A stretch of DNA of 64,000 bases. It comes from Fulvia fulva (lineage: Eukaryota > Ascomycota > Dothideomycetes > Mycosphaerellales > Mycosphaerellaceae). The notes under the pieces are model-generated. The model saw only the letters and a program-made list of their open reading frames with translations. It was not told the DNA's origin and ran no database searches. Positions 42,964 to 52,180 of this stretch are shown one piece after another; the stretch's first letter is position 1; each line of letters opens with the position of its first letter. A program made the position numbers and the translations under genes. The DNA is taken from contig NC_063015.1 of the NCBI RefSeq assembly GCF_020509005.1, positions 2,232,001 to 2,296,000 of the forward strand. Reading direction: 5' to 3'.

Positions 42964-43029
42964 GCCGTGTCGGTCCCCATGCACCCGCGAAGCGGGTGTT
43001 GGACAACCCAGTGATATTGGACACCTCAA
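42964..43029 (+). repeat. Left terminal inverted repeat (66 bp)
   Basis: Begins GCCGTGTCGGTCCCCATGCA and ends ACACCTCAA. It matches the reverse complement of 44796-44861 at every base. It holds an internal hairpin (ACCCGC-GAA-GCGGGT) at about 42983-42997. Confidence 0.95.
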
Positions 43030-43052
43030 CGATATCAATGAGGTGTATTCAA

Positions 43053-44738
43053 CTATCTATTGGCTATATCGTCCATACAGGCAAGCCATATTGGCATAAT
43101 CTTCCGTCTCTCCACTGGATAAGCAGGTCTGTTGTATGTCCCCTTGATATAGCTCATAGTCTTGCTTATCCGGTGTCTCAATTCACCTGTTCTTGCACGT
43201 GCTAGCTGGGCTGCAAGCTGCTTTACTGTGTTCTCTTCACGTTCTTGTATAGCAGCTCTTGCGTTGATAGCCTTCATGACACCTCCACGCTGAAGGTGTT
43301 GTCTCTTCTGAGTGTTGGGAGCATTGCGAGCGTTCTGGCGGACCGTGGTGTTGTTCAATTCAGCTACTGCTTCGGCGCCCTCAACGATAGCAATCTGGGC
43401 TCCACGGAAGAGTGGCTCCAGTCGCTGCTTAATCGACTCATCTATCAATAGATCAGCTATAAGCGCAGCAGTGTATCGACCGAAGGTCCTCACTGTTGTT
43501 GGAAGCTGCTTATCGTTGACAATCGGCTCCGGTGTCGAGACTCGTTTATTCGATCGAAGAGCAGCTAGGTCTTGCCTTGCACGAGCCAATATTGGCTCCG
43601 GATTGAAGGGGTAGATACCACACTTCTCGAAGCCGCTTATGATGGTTGTTGGCTTCATTGCTTGCCTTCTGAAGGCCTCGAAGTCATGCAAGAACTCGAG
43701 CTTGTTGTAGTCGCTGCAACCATAGCGAGAAGCTGAATCCACAGCCTCTGCGTGCCAGTGCTTGTAAGGCTGGAATACGACCACATCTAAGGGCTGTAGA
43801 AAGTGTGTTGTATGGGCTGGCAGTGCAAAGGGGATTATCAGATGCTCGTCACAATATTCAATGAATTCAATCGTGAAGTGAGAGCCGTACCCATCCATCA
43901 ACAGCAGCCTGTATGCACCTCGCTGTGTCTTCGCAGAGTGCTCGTTGAAATGTCGCAGCCATTCCAGTGTAAGCAGGTCATTCGTGTATCCAGAATTACT
44001 AACACCCACAACCGTGTCGTCTTCAAGGTGTTGGTACCACGTATTCAGGTGCATCTTCCCTATCAAGATGAGGAAGGCTGGAATCACATACCTAGCTGCT
44101 GAGACAGCAACAACATCCGTACAGCTCTCACGGTTGTTGGCAGTAGGAAGGAAGTTCTTCCTCTTCGGATATTGCGTAAGAACGTACTGGTTCTTCGCAA
44201 CACTAATGCGGAAGCCAGTCTCGTCCATATTCCACATGTCCTCAGGCAATATGCCATGCTCTTGACAGGTCTCCCACAGCTTGCTGTACCACCGTTCAAG
44301 GTCACCAATATCCCATGCCGCTGCTCTTGCTGCTTCCAATGGTTGTTGCTTCACCTTCTTCCATTCTGGATGTCGATTGAGCCATCGTTGTGGCCACTTC
44401 GAGCTCACAATTGGAGGTGATCTAGGTCCAGTATGGTATCGCTTGAGGATCGAATTTGCGCTGATCTGGACCATCCGGAGTCGCGCGGATACGCCTATCT
44501 TGTCACACCTCCTCAAGTAGGTTGCAAGAACAGCTTCTTGATCGTCTGTCAACACCGTGTGCGTACGCGGCCGTGCGCTGCGTGAGTTGTGACCGAGAAG
44601 TCGTCTTCTGAAGCGTTGGTAATCGACACCCCAGTTGGCGGCTACCTGCTTGACAGGACCTGGATTTGACGCGTCGCAGTACCACTGCACGGCCTCACTG
44701 ATGAGCTCCTCTTCTTCACGATAGATGGAAGCAACCAT
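43053..44738 (-). CDS. Pogo/Fot1-like DDE transposase
   Basis: Intronless, 561 residues, ATG 44738. Order of parts: an N-terminal psq-type helix-turn-helix (VKQVAANWGVDYQRFRRRL, about 29-47); a CENP-B-type second DNA-binding domain (residues about 60-130, with SKWPQRWLNRHPEWKK); then the DDE catalytic domain with Asp172 in WNMDETGF, Asp282 in LLMDGYGSH and Asp318 in LQPLDVVVFQPYKHW. Spacing 282-318 leaves 35 residues between, in the pogo range. The tail is basic. All catalytic residues and the full frame are present, so it may be active. It acts in the nucleus on its own inverted repeats. Confidence 0.95.
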   Translation of the reverse strand: MVASIYREEEELISEAVQWYCDASNPGPVKQVAANWGVDYQRFRRRLLGHNSRSARPRTHTVLTDDQEAVLATYLRRCDKIGVSARLRMVQISANSILKRYHTGPRSPPIVSSKWPQRWLNRHPEWKKVKQQPLEAARAAAWDIGDLERWYSKLWETCQEHGILPEDMWNMDETGFRISVAKNQYVLTQYPKRKNFLPTANNRESCTDVVAVSAARYVIPAFLILIGKMHLNTWYQHLEDDTVVGVSNSGYTNDLLTLEWLRHFNEHSAKTQRGAYRLLLMDGYGSHFTIEFIEYCDEHLIIPFALPAHTTHFLQPLDVVVFQPYKHWHAEAVDSASRYGCSDYNKLEFLHDFEAFRRQAMKPTTIISGFEKCGIYPFNPEPILARARQDLAALRSNKRVSTPEPIVNDKQLPTTVRTFGRYTAALIADLLIDESIKQRLEPLFRGAQIAIVEGAEAVAELNNTTVRQNARNAPNTQKRQHLQRGGVMKAINARAAIQEREENTVKQLAAQLARARTGELRHRISKTMSYIKGTYNRPAYPVERRKIMPIWLACMDDIANR

Positions 44739-44795
44739 ATTGATGAGATAACGCGTGTTGAATGGAAGATACGCGTGTTGGAAAGCGTGGTTTTA

Positions 44796-44861
44796 TTGAG
44801 GTGTCCAATATCACTGGGTTGTCCAACACCCGCTTCGCGGGTGCATGGGGACCGACACGGC
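44796..44861 (-). repeat. Right terminal inverted repeat (66 bp)
   Basis: Mirror of 42964-43029; ends ...GGGACCGACACGGC before TA. Identity stops exactly at 66 bp, where the inner flanks differ (CAACGATA versus CAATAAAA). Confidence 0.95.
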
Positions 44862-46725
44862 TACCTATTTATGCCATTGAGATTGCACCTTCGTGAGCTC
44901 TGGCACACGATCGGAACGACTTACCGTAAGACGGATGCTAATCAGTTGGAGCATTGTCTGCTGACCTATGAAGTGGGATGACGACCTCCTTAGCAAGCCA
45001 TCCGTCTGTCCAGCTGTACATGTTCACGATAACTGCACGGAGTCTGGCCTGCTTATCCCGGGAATAGCAGGTGTATCGTGGGCGGGCTAGTCTCGTGAAT
45101 GGCCACGGCTTCCCTCGGTACATCTCCACACGCCAATCTTTGCGGAGAACCTGTGAGAACATCTGGGGAAAGTGCTTGAACTGTTCGAAAGCCTTGGATG
45201 ACGAGCGTATAAGACCATGTCTGACGATTTGCAGTGCTTATACGGGCGAGTCGTGAGAGTACTTAGTGGTAAGTATTCGTGAGGTATGCCAGTATTGCGT
45301 AGTCCTGCAGATCGTGGGTAGAATTGGTCGATCCACGAGCTGGTGGGCGTCTGCCGCTCAAAGTGCAAGTCCATCAGGTGCCATGAGAGCTTTGAGCTTT
45401 GCGAGCTTGCCTACGGGAAGCTGCAAAAGGCCGGAAAGGATTGACGGTCGCTGAAGTGGAGGATGCGTTGTGTGTCGGTGGTCTAGACCGCAGCTGCCGT
45501 GTGGGATACATGTAGGTGCCAAATGGGTGATGCATTCCATCTATCGTGTTTTCGAAGTCAAATGACGGAGCAATGACTGTTCGTGCGAGCGCACGCTGAT
45601 TGAGACGCAGGACATTTTGCCAGCGAGAGCAGCAGCAGGGATTTCGAGGATGGTGCTTGAGGCACGGCAGAAGTCGTCATGTCGTATTATCCTACACTCG
45701 TGTCGTTTGTTGGCGATAAGTGACTACACACAGCAGGGCAGCGGCGAGCCGTGTACCTAGTAAAGTGTCTTCGCAGTGGTATTGTATTGTGGATGGAGCA
45801 GGACGGATGGCTGCACAAGCGCGCGCGGGTGCAGCGCAGAGGTATATTAGAGAGCACGGCGGGCGCTGCACACTGCACTTGACCAGCGACTGCCCAACTG
45901 CCCGACACGACACGCACTCATTGGCCTCGCGCAGGTCCACATCTGGCGGGGCGTTGCACGTTGCACGTTGGATGCTGTGCGACGGCAGTGGTGTTGAGCT
46001 GCTGTCAGCGCCGTGACACAGCAGCTGTCAAATGCACACTGCCGAACCGAACGCGTCCTAGGCAGGCGACGTGACTTGCGGTGAGCACCACAGGCCGACG
46101 TCGTCGCCAGCCGGGAGCAAGATGGGCGTGTGATTGCAGACCGCCGGCGCAGCAAATGGCAAGACCCGCAATCCGCAGCGTTACGTCTGCTGTAAGGGGC
46201 GCAGTCGGTGGTCGTGTTGTGGCATTGGCATGGAGAGAAGTGCTTGTCGCTGCTGCTCACCAAGGCAAAAGAAACATGTCGCATAGTCTACAGTATCGAC
46301 AAGTCAGTGCACTGCCTCAATCGCAGCATACCTAGTAGTAGGTAGGAGGTAGGTCGTGTGCAGTGCCGCACTCGGCAGCTGGCCCGCTGCAGAGCCTGCA
46401 GAGCCTGCAGGTTGACGAGGGCTTGGCACGTGTGAGTGTTTCAAAAGTCTGCTACATGTAGAACTATCCTGAGTCTGCGACGTCTGTTGTCGATGCAATT
46501 GCAATCCCAGCGCCGTAGTAGTAGTGCGTAGCTTCTGCCCTTCACCCACACAAACTTTCCTGCTCTGCCCGCCAAGGGTCCTGGCACCACCTTTCCCGTG
46601 CTCGCCGATCGCTGCTGCTGCTGCTGCTCCTCCTCCTCCTCCAACACGCGCGCTTGCTCGTGTTTCTGCTCCAGACTCAGGCTTCATGTTCTCGGCATAT
46701 CCCTGCGGCGTCCAGCCGTTGCCAG
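44862..46725. other. Gene-poor region right of the transposon
   Basis: No gene supported in about 1.9 kb. Frames are short and lack motifs. A run of (TGC)n/(TCC)n at 46611-46641 gives poly-Ala/Gly/Glu shadow frames. Confidence 0.4.
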
Positions 46726-46902
46726 TCACATGAGAACCACTGCTGCTGCCGGTCGCGCTGTTCGGATGACCCAAATGAGGGGCGTACCGCCGGCAAGCTT
46801 CACGTCCTCATAGTGCCCGGCAGGGGTGTACTTGTGCGGCTCCATATCCTGGCCCAGCATTAGCTCAACCATGATACGCCCAAGGGTACTGTCGGGGCTC
46901 AT
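46726..46902 (-). CDS. Short ORF, 58 residues, doubtful
   Basis: ATG 46902 to TGA 46726 reads MSPDSTLGRIMVELMLGQ, then a charged middle (HYEDVKLAGGTPLIWVIR) and a hydrophobic end (AAAVVLM). It reads more like protein than its surroundings, but I know no family. It could be an exon of a larger gene or chance. Confidence 0.2.
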   Translation of the reverse strand: MSPDSTLGRIMVELMLGQDMEPHKYTPAGHYEDVKLAGGTPLIWVIRTARPAAAVVLM

Positions 46903-47354
46903 GGCCCGCCGAGCAGCGCTGCAGCACCAGTATGCACAGAGCGTGACTTATACCAAGACCACAAGATGGTTACTTGCACCCTGCTCTCGCGTGGGCATCT
47001 TGACACCCAGCTCCTTGCATGCCTACAGCATACCGGCGGCCTGCAGCCATTATCTGAGATGAGAGCACCCGCTCCCTCGACTTTCCTAGTACCACCCTGT
47101 CGTACAAGAGCGGAGTGGATTTTGTTTGCGTCCAAGGTGTATAAAGGAACACTCGTCACTCAAGCTCCATCACTGCCGTCTCTCTCAGGCTGGCATTTGA
47201 ACGAATCCGCTGTACCACTCGACATCGACGCCACCTTTGCTCATCCTGCTTCCCTTGCACGCACACTCACAATAGTATGCTACTTGATCACGTCCAAGCC
47301 ATCCGCATTGCTTACGATTTGCAGCGCCAACGCGCCTCAAATCACATCGCCACG
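46903..47354. other. Intergenic
   Basis: No gene seen; likely upstream region of the small ORF at 47355. Confidence 0.35.
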
Positions 47355-47504
47355 ATGTGCACCCAAGTCACGCACGAGTACGGTTGCAGGCATCGAGTCA
47401 TCGAAAAGGTGCCATGCGTAGCATCACGGCAGAGGACATGCACCAACATCACTCACCGGACTGTGGTGCATCCTCAGAAGTGCTATAACTGTGGCGGAGG
47501 ATGA
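47355..47504 (+). CDS. Small Cys/His-rich protein, unrecognised
   Basis: The frame from ATG 47355 encodes 49 residues: MCTQVTHEYGCRHRVIEKVP, further Cys (VPCVAS, RTCTN) and a terminal KCYNCGGG. An upstream in-frame ATG at 47277 would add 26 residues. Six Cys and three His in 49 residues with a C-x-C-type ending resemble the small fungal zinc-binding-like proteins that begin MCxxxTxxYxCGH. A textbook intron (GTATGT, TGCTAACAG, TTACAG; about 47510-47567) follows seven bases after the stop, so it is either in the 3' UTR or the true exon structure differs. Confidence 0.4.
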   Translation: MCTQVTHEYGCRHRVIEKVPCVASRQRTCTNITHRTVVHPQKCYNCGGG

Positions 47505-48491
47505 TTGTATGTCGAATCCTCTTTTCCAGATGCCTTGCACAAGTGCTAACAGAAGGTGACATTACAGTGCTGGAGCGAATGTCCGAAAGCTGCACGATCT
47601 TGTCGATGTGATTCCCTATCTTGGCTGCGGTATTCAAGGCGTAACGGGTGGGCAAGATGGCAATGTCTCGCGACCGAGATATCTGAGCGATAAGCAGCTC
47701 AACTCTACAGGCGTTGTTTGTTTGTTGAGACTTCCGCCAACAGCTTTAGTGGCGCTCCTTACGATATCCAACTCATGTAAAGCATCAGTAGACCACCAGG
47801 CAATGACACAAATCATCAGCTTCTGGGTATCGTTCTCGTACGCAGCGGAGATGTTTGCTCACAACTCCATCCGTTCCCTGAATGGCTCCCAGGGCAGCAG
47901 GGCCATCGATTCCGGGCGTGCCGTCCTTGAACATGATATTGATGTGTCGCGCGAAAACATAGAGTATGGCTGCCAGCGGCAAGCTATGCAAGTAGCCGCG
48001 TCCGTAGGCGACCCGCTGCTGATGACCCGCATGACTAACCACACATACAATGCACGTCACGATCCTAGTCCTGTTGCTTGGATGCTGACATGGGATCCTT
48101 CTTGTGCCGGGTCGCCGTTGAGATGCTCTCCCATCACCGCGTTCCGCTGGCATCGAGGCCACATGAGGAGCCATGGCGCGACCACCATGTAAGAGAACAT
48201 CGCTCGCTGCGATTCGTCGGCGCGTTTGTCGTGACGGGCCACGAGACGTGCACGTACGTACTCGTGACAATCACGTTCGAGAAGTGCAGAGTCTGGAATC
48301 CTGATTCACGTCGCTGCCCCTGCCCCTGCCTCTGCCTCTGCCTCAGCCACAGCCACACCTTCCAAGACTTCTGCGCCTTAAGCAAGGAAGTCGGCCGAGA
48401 GCCGACCACCGGCGCCGACCTCACTTGTGCATCGTCGTTTTCGAGTCGACGGTCTCAAACAACATCGGCGACATCACCACAAAGGGCCTCG
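47505..48491. other. Intergenic; MDM12 upstream region
   Basis: No gene supported. A hexamer repeat of CCCCTG/CCTCTG type lies at 48317-48345 in the likely 5' UTR of MDM12. Confidence 0.4.
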
Positions 48492-49661
48492 ATGTCGGTC
48501 GACGTGAACTGGGAAAGCCTCACAAGAGGACCGGATGGTGCCGCTCTGGCCGAGACAATCCGAGACTTCATTCACGAGAGATTCCAAAGCATCCAGCTGC
48601 CGAAGCTGATTCGCTCCGTTGGCGTTCACGATTTTGACTTTGGCGACATATCACCCGAGATCGTGCTGAAGGACATAGGCGATCCGCTGCCGGACTTCTA
48701 TGAGACCGGAGACGATCAAGACGACGCTGCCGACAAGGCAACAGATGATGGCGAGGAACAAGCAGAAGCTCATTCGGAATTCCGCCATCCGCAGAGCCGA
48801 CAGCAACACAAGCCCCCAATTGGCACACGTCGTCAGCCTGAGCTCGATGTCCTAGAGCGTTCAGGCACCTCGAGTCTCACGCGAGGCACTACGCCAGGTG
48901 TTTTGGGAACAACATCGAACCTAGGCTACTTCCACCTTCCACTGAAGGGTGGCCTACCGGGCACCCAGACTCCTCTTGCCGCAGTCGCCGGTGCTCACTA
49001 TTCAACAGGATTGCCAAACACCCACGACCAACACAACCATCGCCATGCTGACTCGTTCAGTTCTCATTCGCCCCCATCGGCTGCAACGCCGGGATCATCA
49101 CAGGACCCATACGCCGAGCGTTCAGGCAGTCTAGTAGACGAAGACGATGTCAGGCATTCTGCTCAATCCAGGACCCAGGATCATCCTGATCGAAGTCCTG
49201 ACGATATGCAGGTCGTCTTTCACGTCACCTACGCTGGCGACGTCAAGATGTCTCTCACCGCAGATGTCTTCTTGGACTATCCTATGCCAAGTTTCGTGGG
49301 AATCCCTCTGAAACTGAATATCACGGGCATGACCTTCAATGGCGTCGGTATTCTGGCGTACATCAAGAAACGTGCACACCTTTGCTTTCTTAATCCTGAG
49401 GACGCCGAGGCATTGGTCGGAGGTGAACCAAATCTGGATGTGCTGGATGACTCCTCTACTCAGTCTGGCGATGCTTCAAAAGCGCACAGAGTTGGAGCGC
49501 TTATCGAGGATATCAAAATTGAGAGCGAGATGGGCGAGAGCGACAGTGGCAGGCAGGTTTTGAAGAACGTTGGCAAAATCGAGAAGTTCATACTCGAGCA
49601 AGTGCAGCGCATATTCGAAGACGAGTTTGTGTATCCTAGCTTCTGGACCTTCCTTGTCTGA
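48492..49661 (+). CDS. MDM12: Mdm12, ERMES complex subunit
   Basis: Intronless, 389 residues from ATG 48492 (MSVDVNWESLTRGPDGAALA); a longer open frame upstream is repeat-derived and lacks family likeness. The N-terminal LPKLIRSVGVHDFDFGDISP, followed after a long polar insert (residues about 75-235) by VVFHVTYAGDVKMSLTADVF, IPLKLNITGMTFNGVGILAY and the final VQRIFEDEFVYPSFWTFLV, form the split SMP lipid-binding domain of Mdm12. With Mmm1, Mdm34 and Mdm10 it tethers ER to mitochondria and moves phospholipids. The polar insert is typical of filamentous ascomycetes. Confidence 0.95.
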   Translation: MSVDVNWESLTRGPDGAALAETIRDFIHERFQSIQLPKLIRSVGVHDFDFGDISPEIVLKDIGDPLPDFYETGDDQDDAADKATDDGEEQAEAHSEFRHPQSRQQHKPPIGTRRQPELDVLERSGTSSLTRGTTPGVLGTTSNLGYFHLPLKGGLPGTQTPLAAVAGAHYSTGLPNTHDQHNHRHADSFSSHSPPSAATPGSSQDPYAERSGSLVDEDDVRHSAQSRTQDHPDRSPDDMQVVFHVTYAGDVKMSLTADVFLDYPMPSFVGIPLKLNITGMTFNGVGILAYIKKRAHLCFLNPEDAEALVGGEPNLDVLDDSSTQSGDASKAHRVGALIEDIKIESEMGESDSGRQVLKNVGKIEKFILEQVQRIFEDEFVYPSFWTFLV

Positions 49662-51686
49662 AGCCAATGGACTATCTCTCTGTGGAGGTTCTGGACAGAT
49701 GCACGGCTGTATGGACTCTGCGCCTCACTATGGGGAGAAACGGACCGACATCTCTAATTCGGGTACGGCATTTGAATGCAGCTACGCGAACATCCCATGC
49801 CGCCTTACACAGGGTTGTTTGTGCCGCAGTACATGGTATCCTGGCTCCCGCGCTTGCGGACCGCTGCAGCTGTCAATTTACGGGTGTGACCTCACACAGA
49901 GGACAACAGAGCAACTCGTCAGACCTGGACGTGTACGTATCCGCTGTCAACGGAAGTCACCCGTCGCATTTGCTACACAGCGTGAAATGGCCTTCGAATC
50001 ACGCGATAATGCAATCTTTGACATGCTCTGCCAAACGAAGAGCCATGCTAAGCTACCATGTAGCACGACTTCTCGATGCAGCATGGATGCAGCGTTTCGT
50101 TGGACTACGTGGCCAGGCCGCTTTACGGAGGTCCCATCCGTACAAGTCGTGGTTCTTTGCCCAATCGGCGAGAACTTATGCTTAGGTATTTCCCGCAACT
50201 CAATATCAACCAGATTACGTGGCGACTGTCACCAGTGGGTCATTATGCAATCCGGCCGGACTCAGCTACCAATATTTCCATTCAGTGAAAGTTTTCATTG
50301 GGAAGAATTGGCACAGCATTACGCCGCGATCACGGCCACTACTTCCATTGTCCACAGATGCTACATCCCATTGTTCGACACAATGAGGAGGCTCCAGGCT
50401 CCCACTTCACAATACAGCGCCATTCCAGCTGAAGATGCACACGTTGATTCATGCCAACGCTGAACAAAGACACATCTCCGGCCTCCAAAGTTTCTTGAGA
50501 CCAACATGGCGGAGTCTTCAGTGCAAGACTTGCGGAGCCCACCCATCTGAAACGCTTCGCATTAGTTCTATCGCATCTCAGGACTCCTCATGAGCTGCAC
50601 AAGGATTACCATCCTGCTCGGCTTGACTTGCTAATCCACGGAACTACTGTAGAGGCTTATCTTCACAACAACCAGATCTCATCGTTTGCTTGACTCGAAC
50701 CGCATGCTTGACCTGGACGTTTCCCAAAGTAAAATCCAATCAGGCAGGGTTTGCCAAGTCTCCCGGTCATCTCCAAGAGCTGTCATCCCTACCTGCTTGC
50801 GACGGTCGTTGTGACCTCCCGCAGCTTTCGGATACAACGACGACAGCATGACTCGGCAATTGCCTCTCAAGGTATGTCCACACCACCATGGCCAGCCGAG
50901 GGAGGTGATGATCATGTCAGCAATGCGCCTCATCACGACACGCATTCGTGGCTGATCTGTAACAACACTGTTACGCCTCGATTGCGGGCGTAGTAGCTTC
51001 CCACTTCGCATCGGCATCCTGACTATGCTTATGTGGTTGCTCGGGACCACACCGCCACCGGTGAGGGAACAGCCGTCTTCTACGTGCGTTCACTGTGCGT
51101 TGGAGCCAGTAAAGTGACATATCAGTCAGCAGATCAGTGACTACGACCGTAAGGGAAATCCTTGGCAGGAAACGCTGCCAACACAACCGGGTGTTCAACC
51201 AACCCATCGAATGTGTCTAGACCTGCTCCTCAGTCCGGCTGAGCGGCGATCGGTCGCTTCTGGCGAGTGTTTACGACGCGCGTTGTTGACACGGGTTGCA
51301 TGAATACCTCACTACCTAGTCTCCGCCAGACACAGCAGTAGGTCCGCTGCAGACATTGCCAAGAGACAGACTGCATCCATACTGCATCGACCGCATGCCC
51401 TGGTCTGAACACATTCCATACACAGTAGTCAGCATCTTCAACCGGGATGGAACTGCCCACGAATACCACATGAGACGCTTGGAGTTGAGGTAGGTATTCG
51501 ACCGACGGCTACAACCTGGGCAGTTCGTGCATCGAATAATGCCCGTTGACCGGTCGATTAAAAGCTGGTCAGATCTTGCTCTGCGTTGTAGGACCGTCGA
51601 AAATAGCGGCACGAGGCCCAGAGTCATGCCACATCGTGTACACTCAGAGTTTGGACTCGAGCTCTCGTCACGCCGTGATATGGCAG
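49662..51686. other. Gene-poor region
   Basis: No supported gene in 2 kb. A 297-aa open frame (49570-50463) overlaps the MDM12 end in another frame and has random-looking Cys/Ser/Arg-rich composition. Confidence 0.4.
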
Positions 51687-51751
51687 ATGCTCCGGTCTCA
51701 TGCTCCGGTGTTATGCTCCGGTGTTATGCTCCGGTCTCATGTCCTGGTGCC
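51687..51751. repeat. 13-bp tandem repeat, five units
   Basis: Units of the form ATGCTCCGGTSTY repeat five times without spacing: copies 1 and 4 end CTC, copies 2 and 3 end GTT, and copy 5 is degenerate (ATGTCCTGGTGCC). Not in any gene. Confidence 0.9.
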
Positions 51752-52180
51752 ACGGTCGTACATACAATGCTGCAGTAAAAGAGAAAGGCACTAAGAGGCT
51801 CGCTCGGTACATCGCTCAATGAGTACATCGAAATCATGGCAGGCTAACGTCATGTGACTGCACCTGGTGCTTAACCTCACTAGTACCATCTCGACCACGT
51901 CCCAACAAGCGGTGTACGCTGCGAGATGCACTTCAGAAGACGAATGCCGAAATGAGTGGCAGGAGTCGTGGTTTACAGTGTTTCATTGCCGTGGGTTGAT
52001 AGCGTGCGCTTGCCTAATATACAGCTTAGTCCCTGTGTCTGATAGCATAGCTGCCATCCAACCCATCTCGTTATCAAAGCTTCGCCTCATGCGATGCCCG
52101 ATTACCGTTCCTTCTCTTGCCTTACGCCCAGTGTGGCAGTCAGACTCTTTCGAACGTCTGCGCAAGTGACTCTTCATCCT
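51752..52180. other. Intergenic
   Basis: 3' flank of the large minus-strand gene. Nothing recognised. Confidence 0.4.

Larger units (their letters stand above)
42964..44861 (-). mobile_element. Complete pogo/Fot1-like DNA transposon
   Basis: A 1898-bp element bounded by perfect 66-bp terminal inverted repeats and flanked on each side by TA (42962-42963 and 44862-44863), the target-site duplication of Tc1/mariner/pogo elements. It carries one uninterrupted transposase gene on the minus strand. Identity of the two ends and absence of lesions in the ORF suggest recent insertion. Orientation given is that of the transposase. Confidence 0.95.

Noticed and set aside
42792..42980. Longer form of the small ORF starting at 42980 inside the transposon repeat
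   Set aside because: It would require coding sequence within the 66-bp TIR; the start at 42791 resembles known small fungal proteins.
48078..48491. N-terminal extension of Mdm12
   Set aside because: It covers a CCTCTG-type repeat, lacks family likeness, and the known Mdm12 start (MSxDxxW) sits at 48492.
49570..50463. 297-aa open frame, plus strand, overlapping the end of MDM12
   Set aside because: Out of frame with MDM12, no ATG near its beginning, random Cys/Ser/Arg-rich composition, no domain or splice signals.
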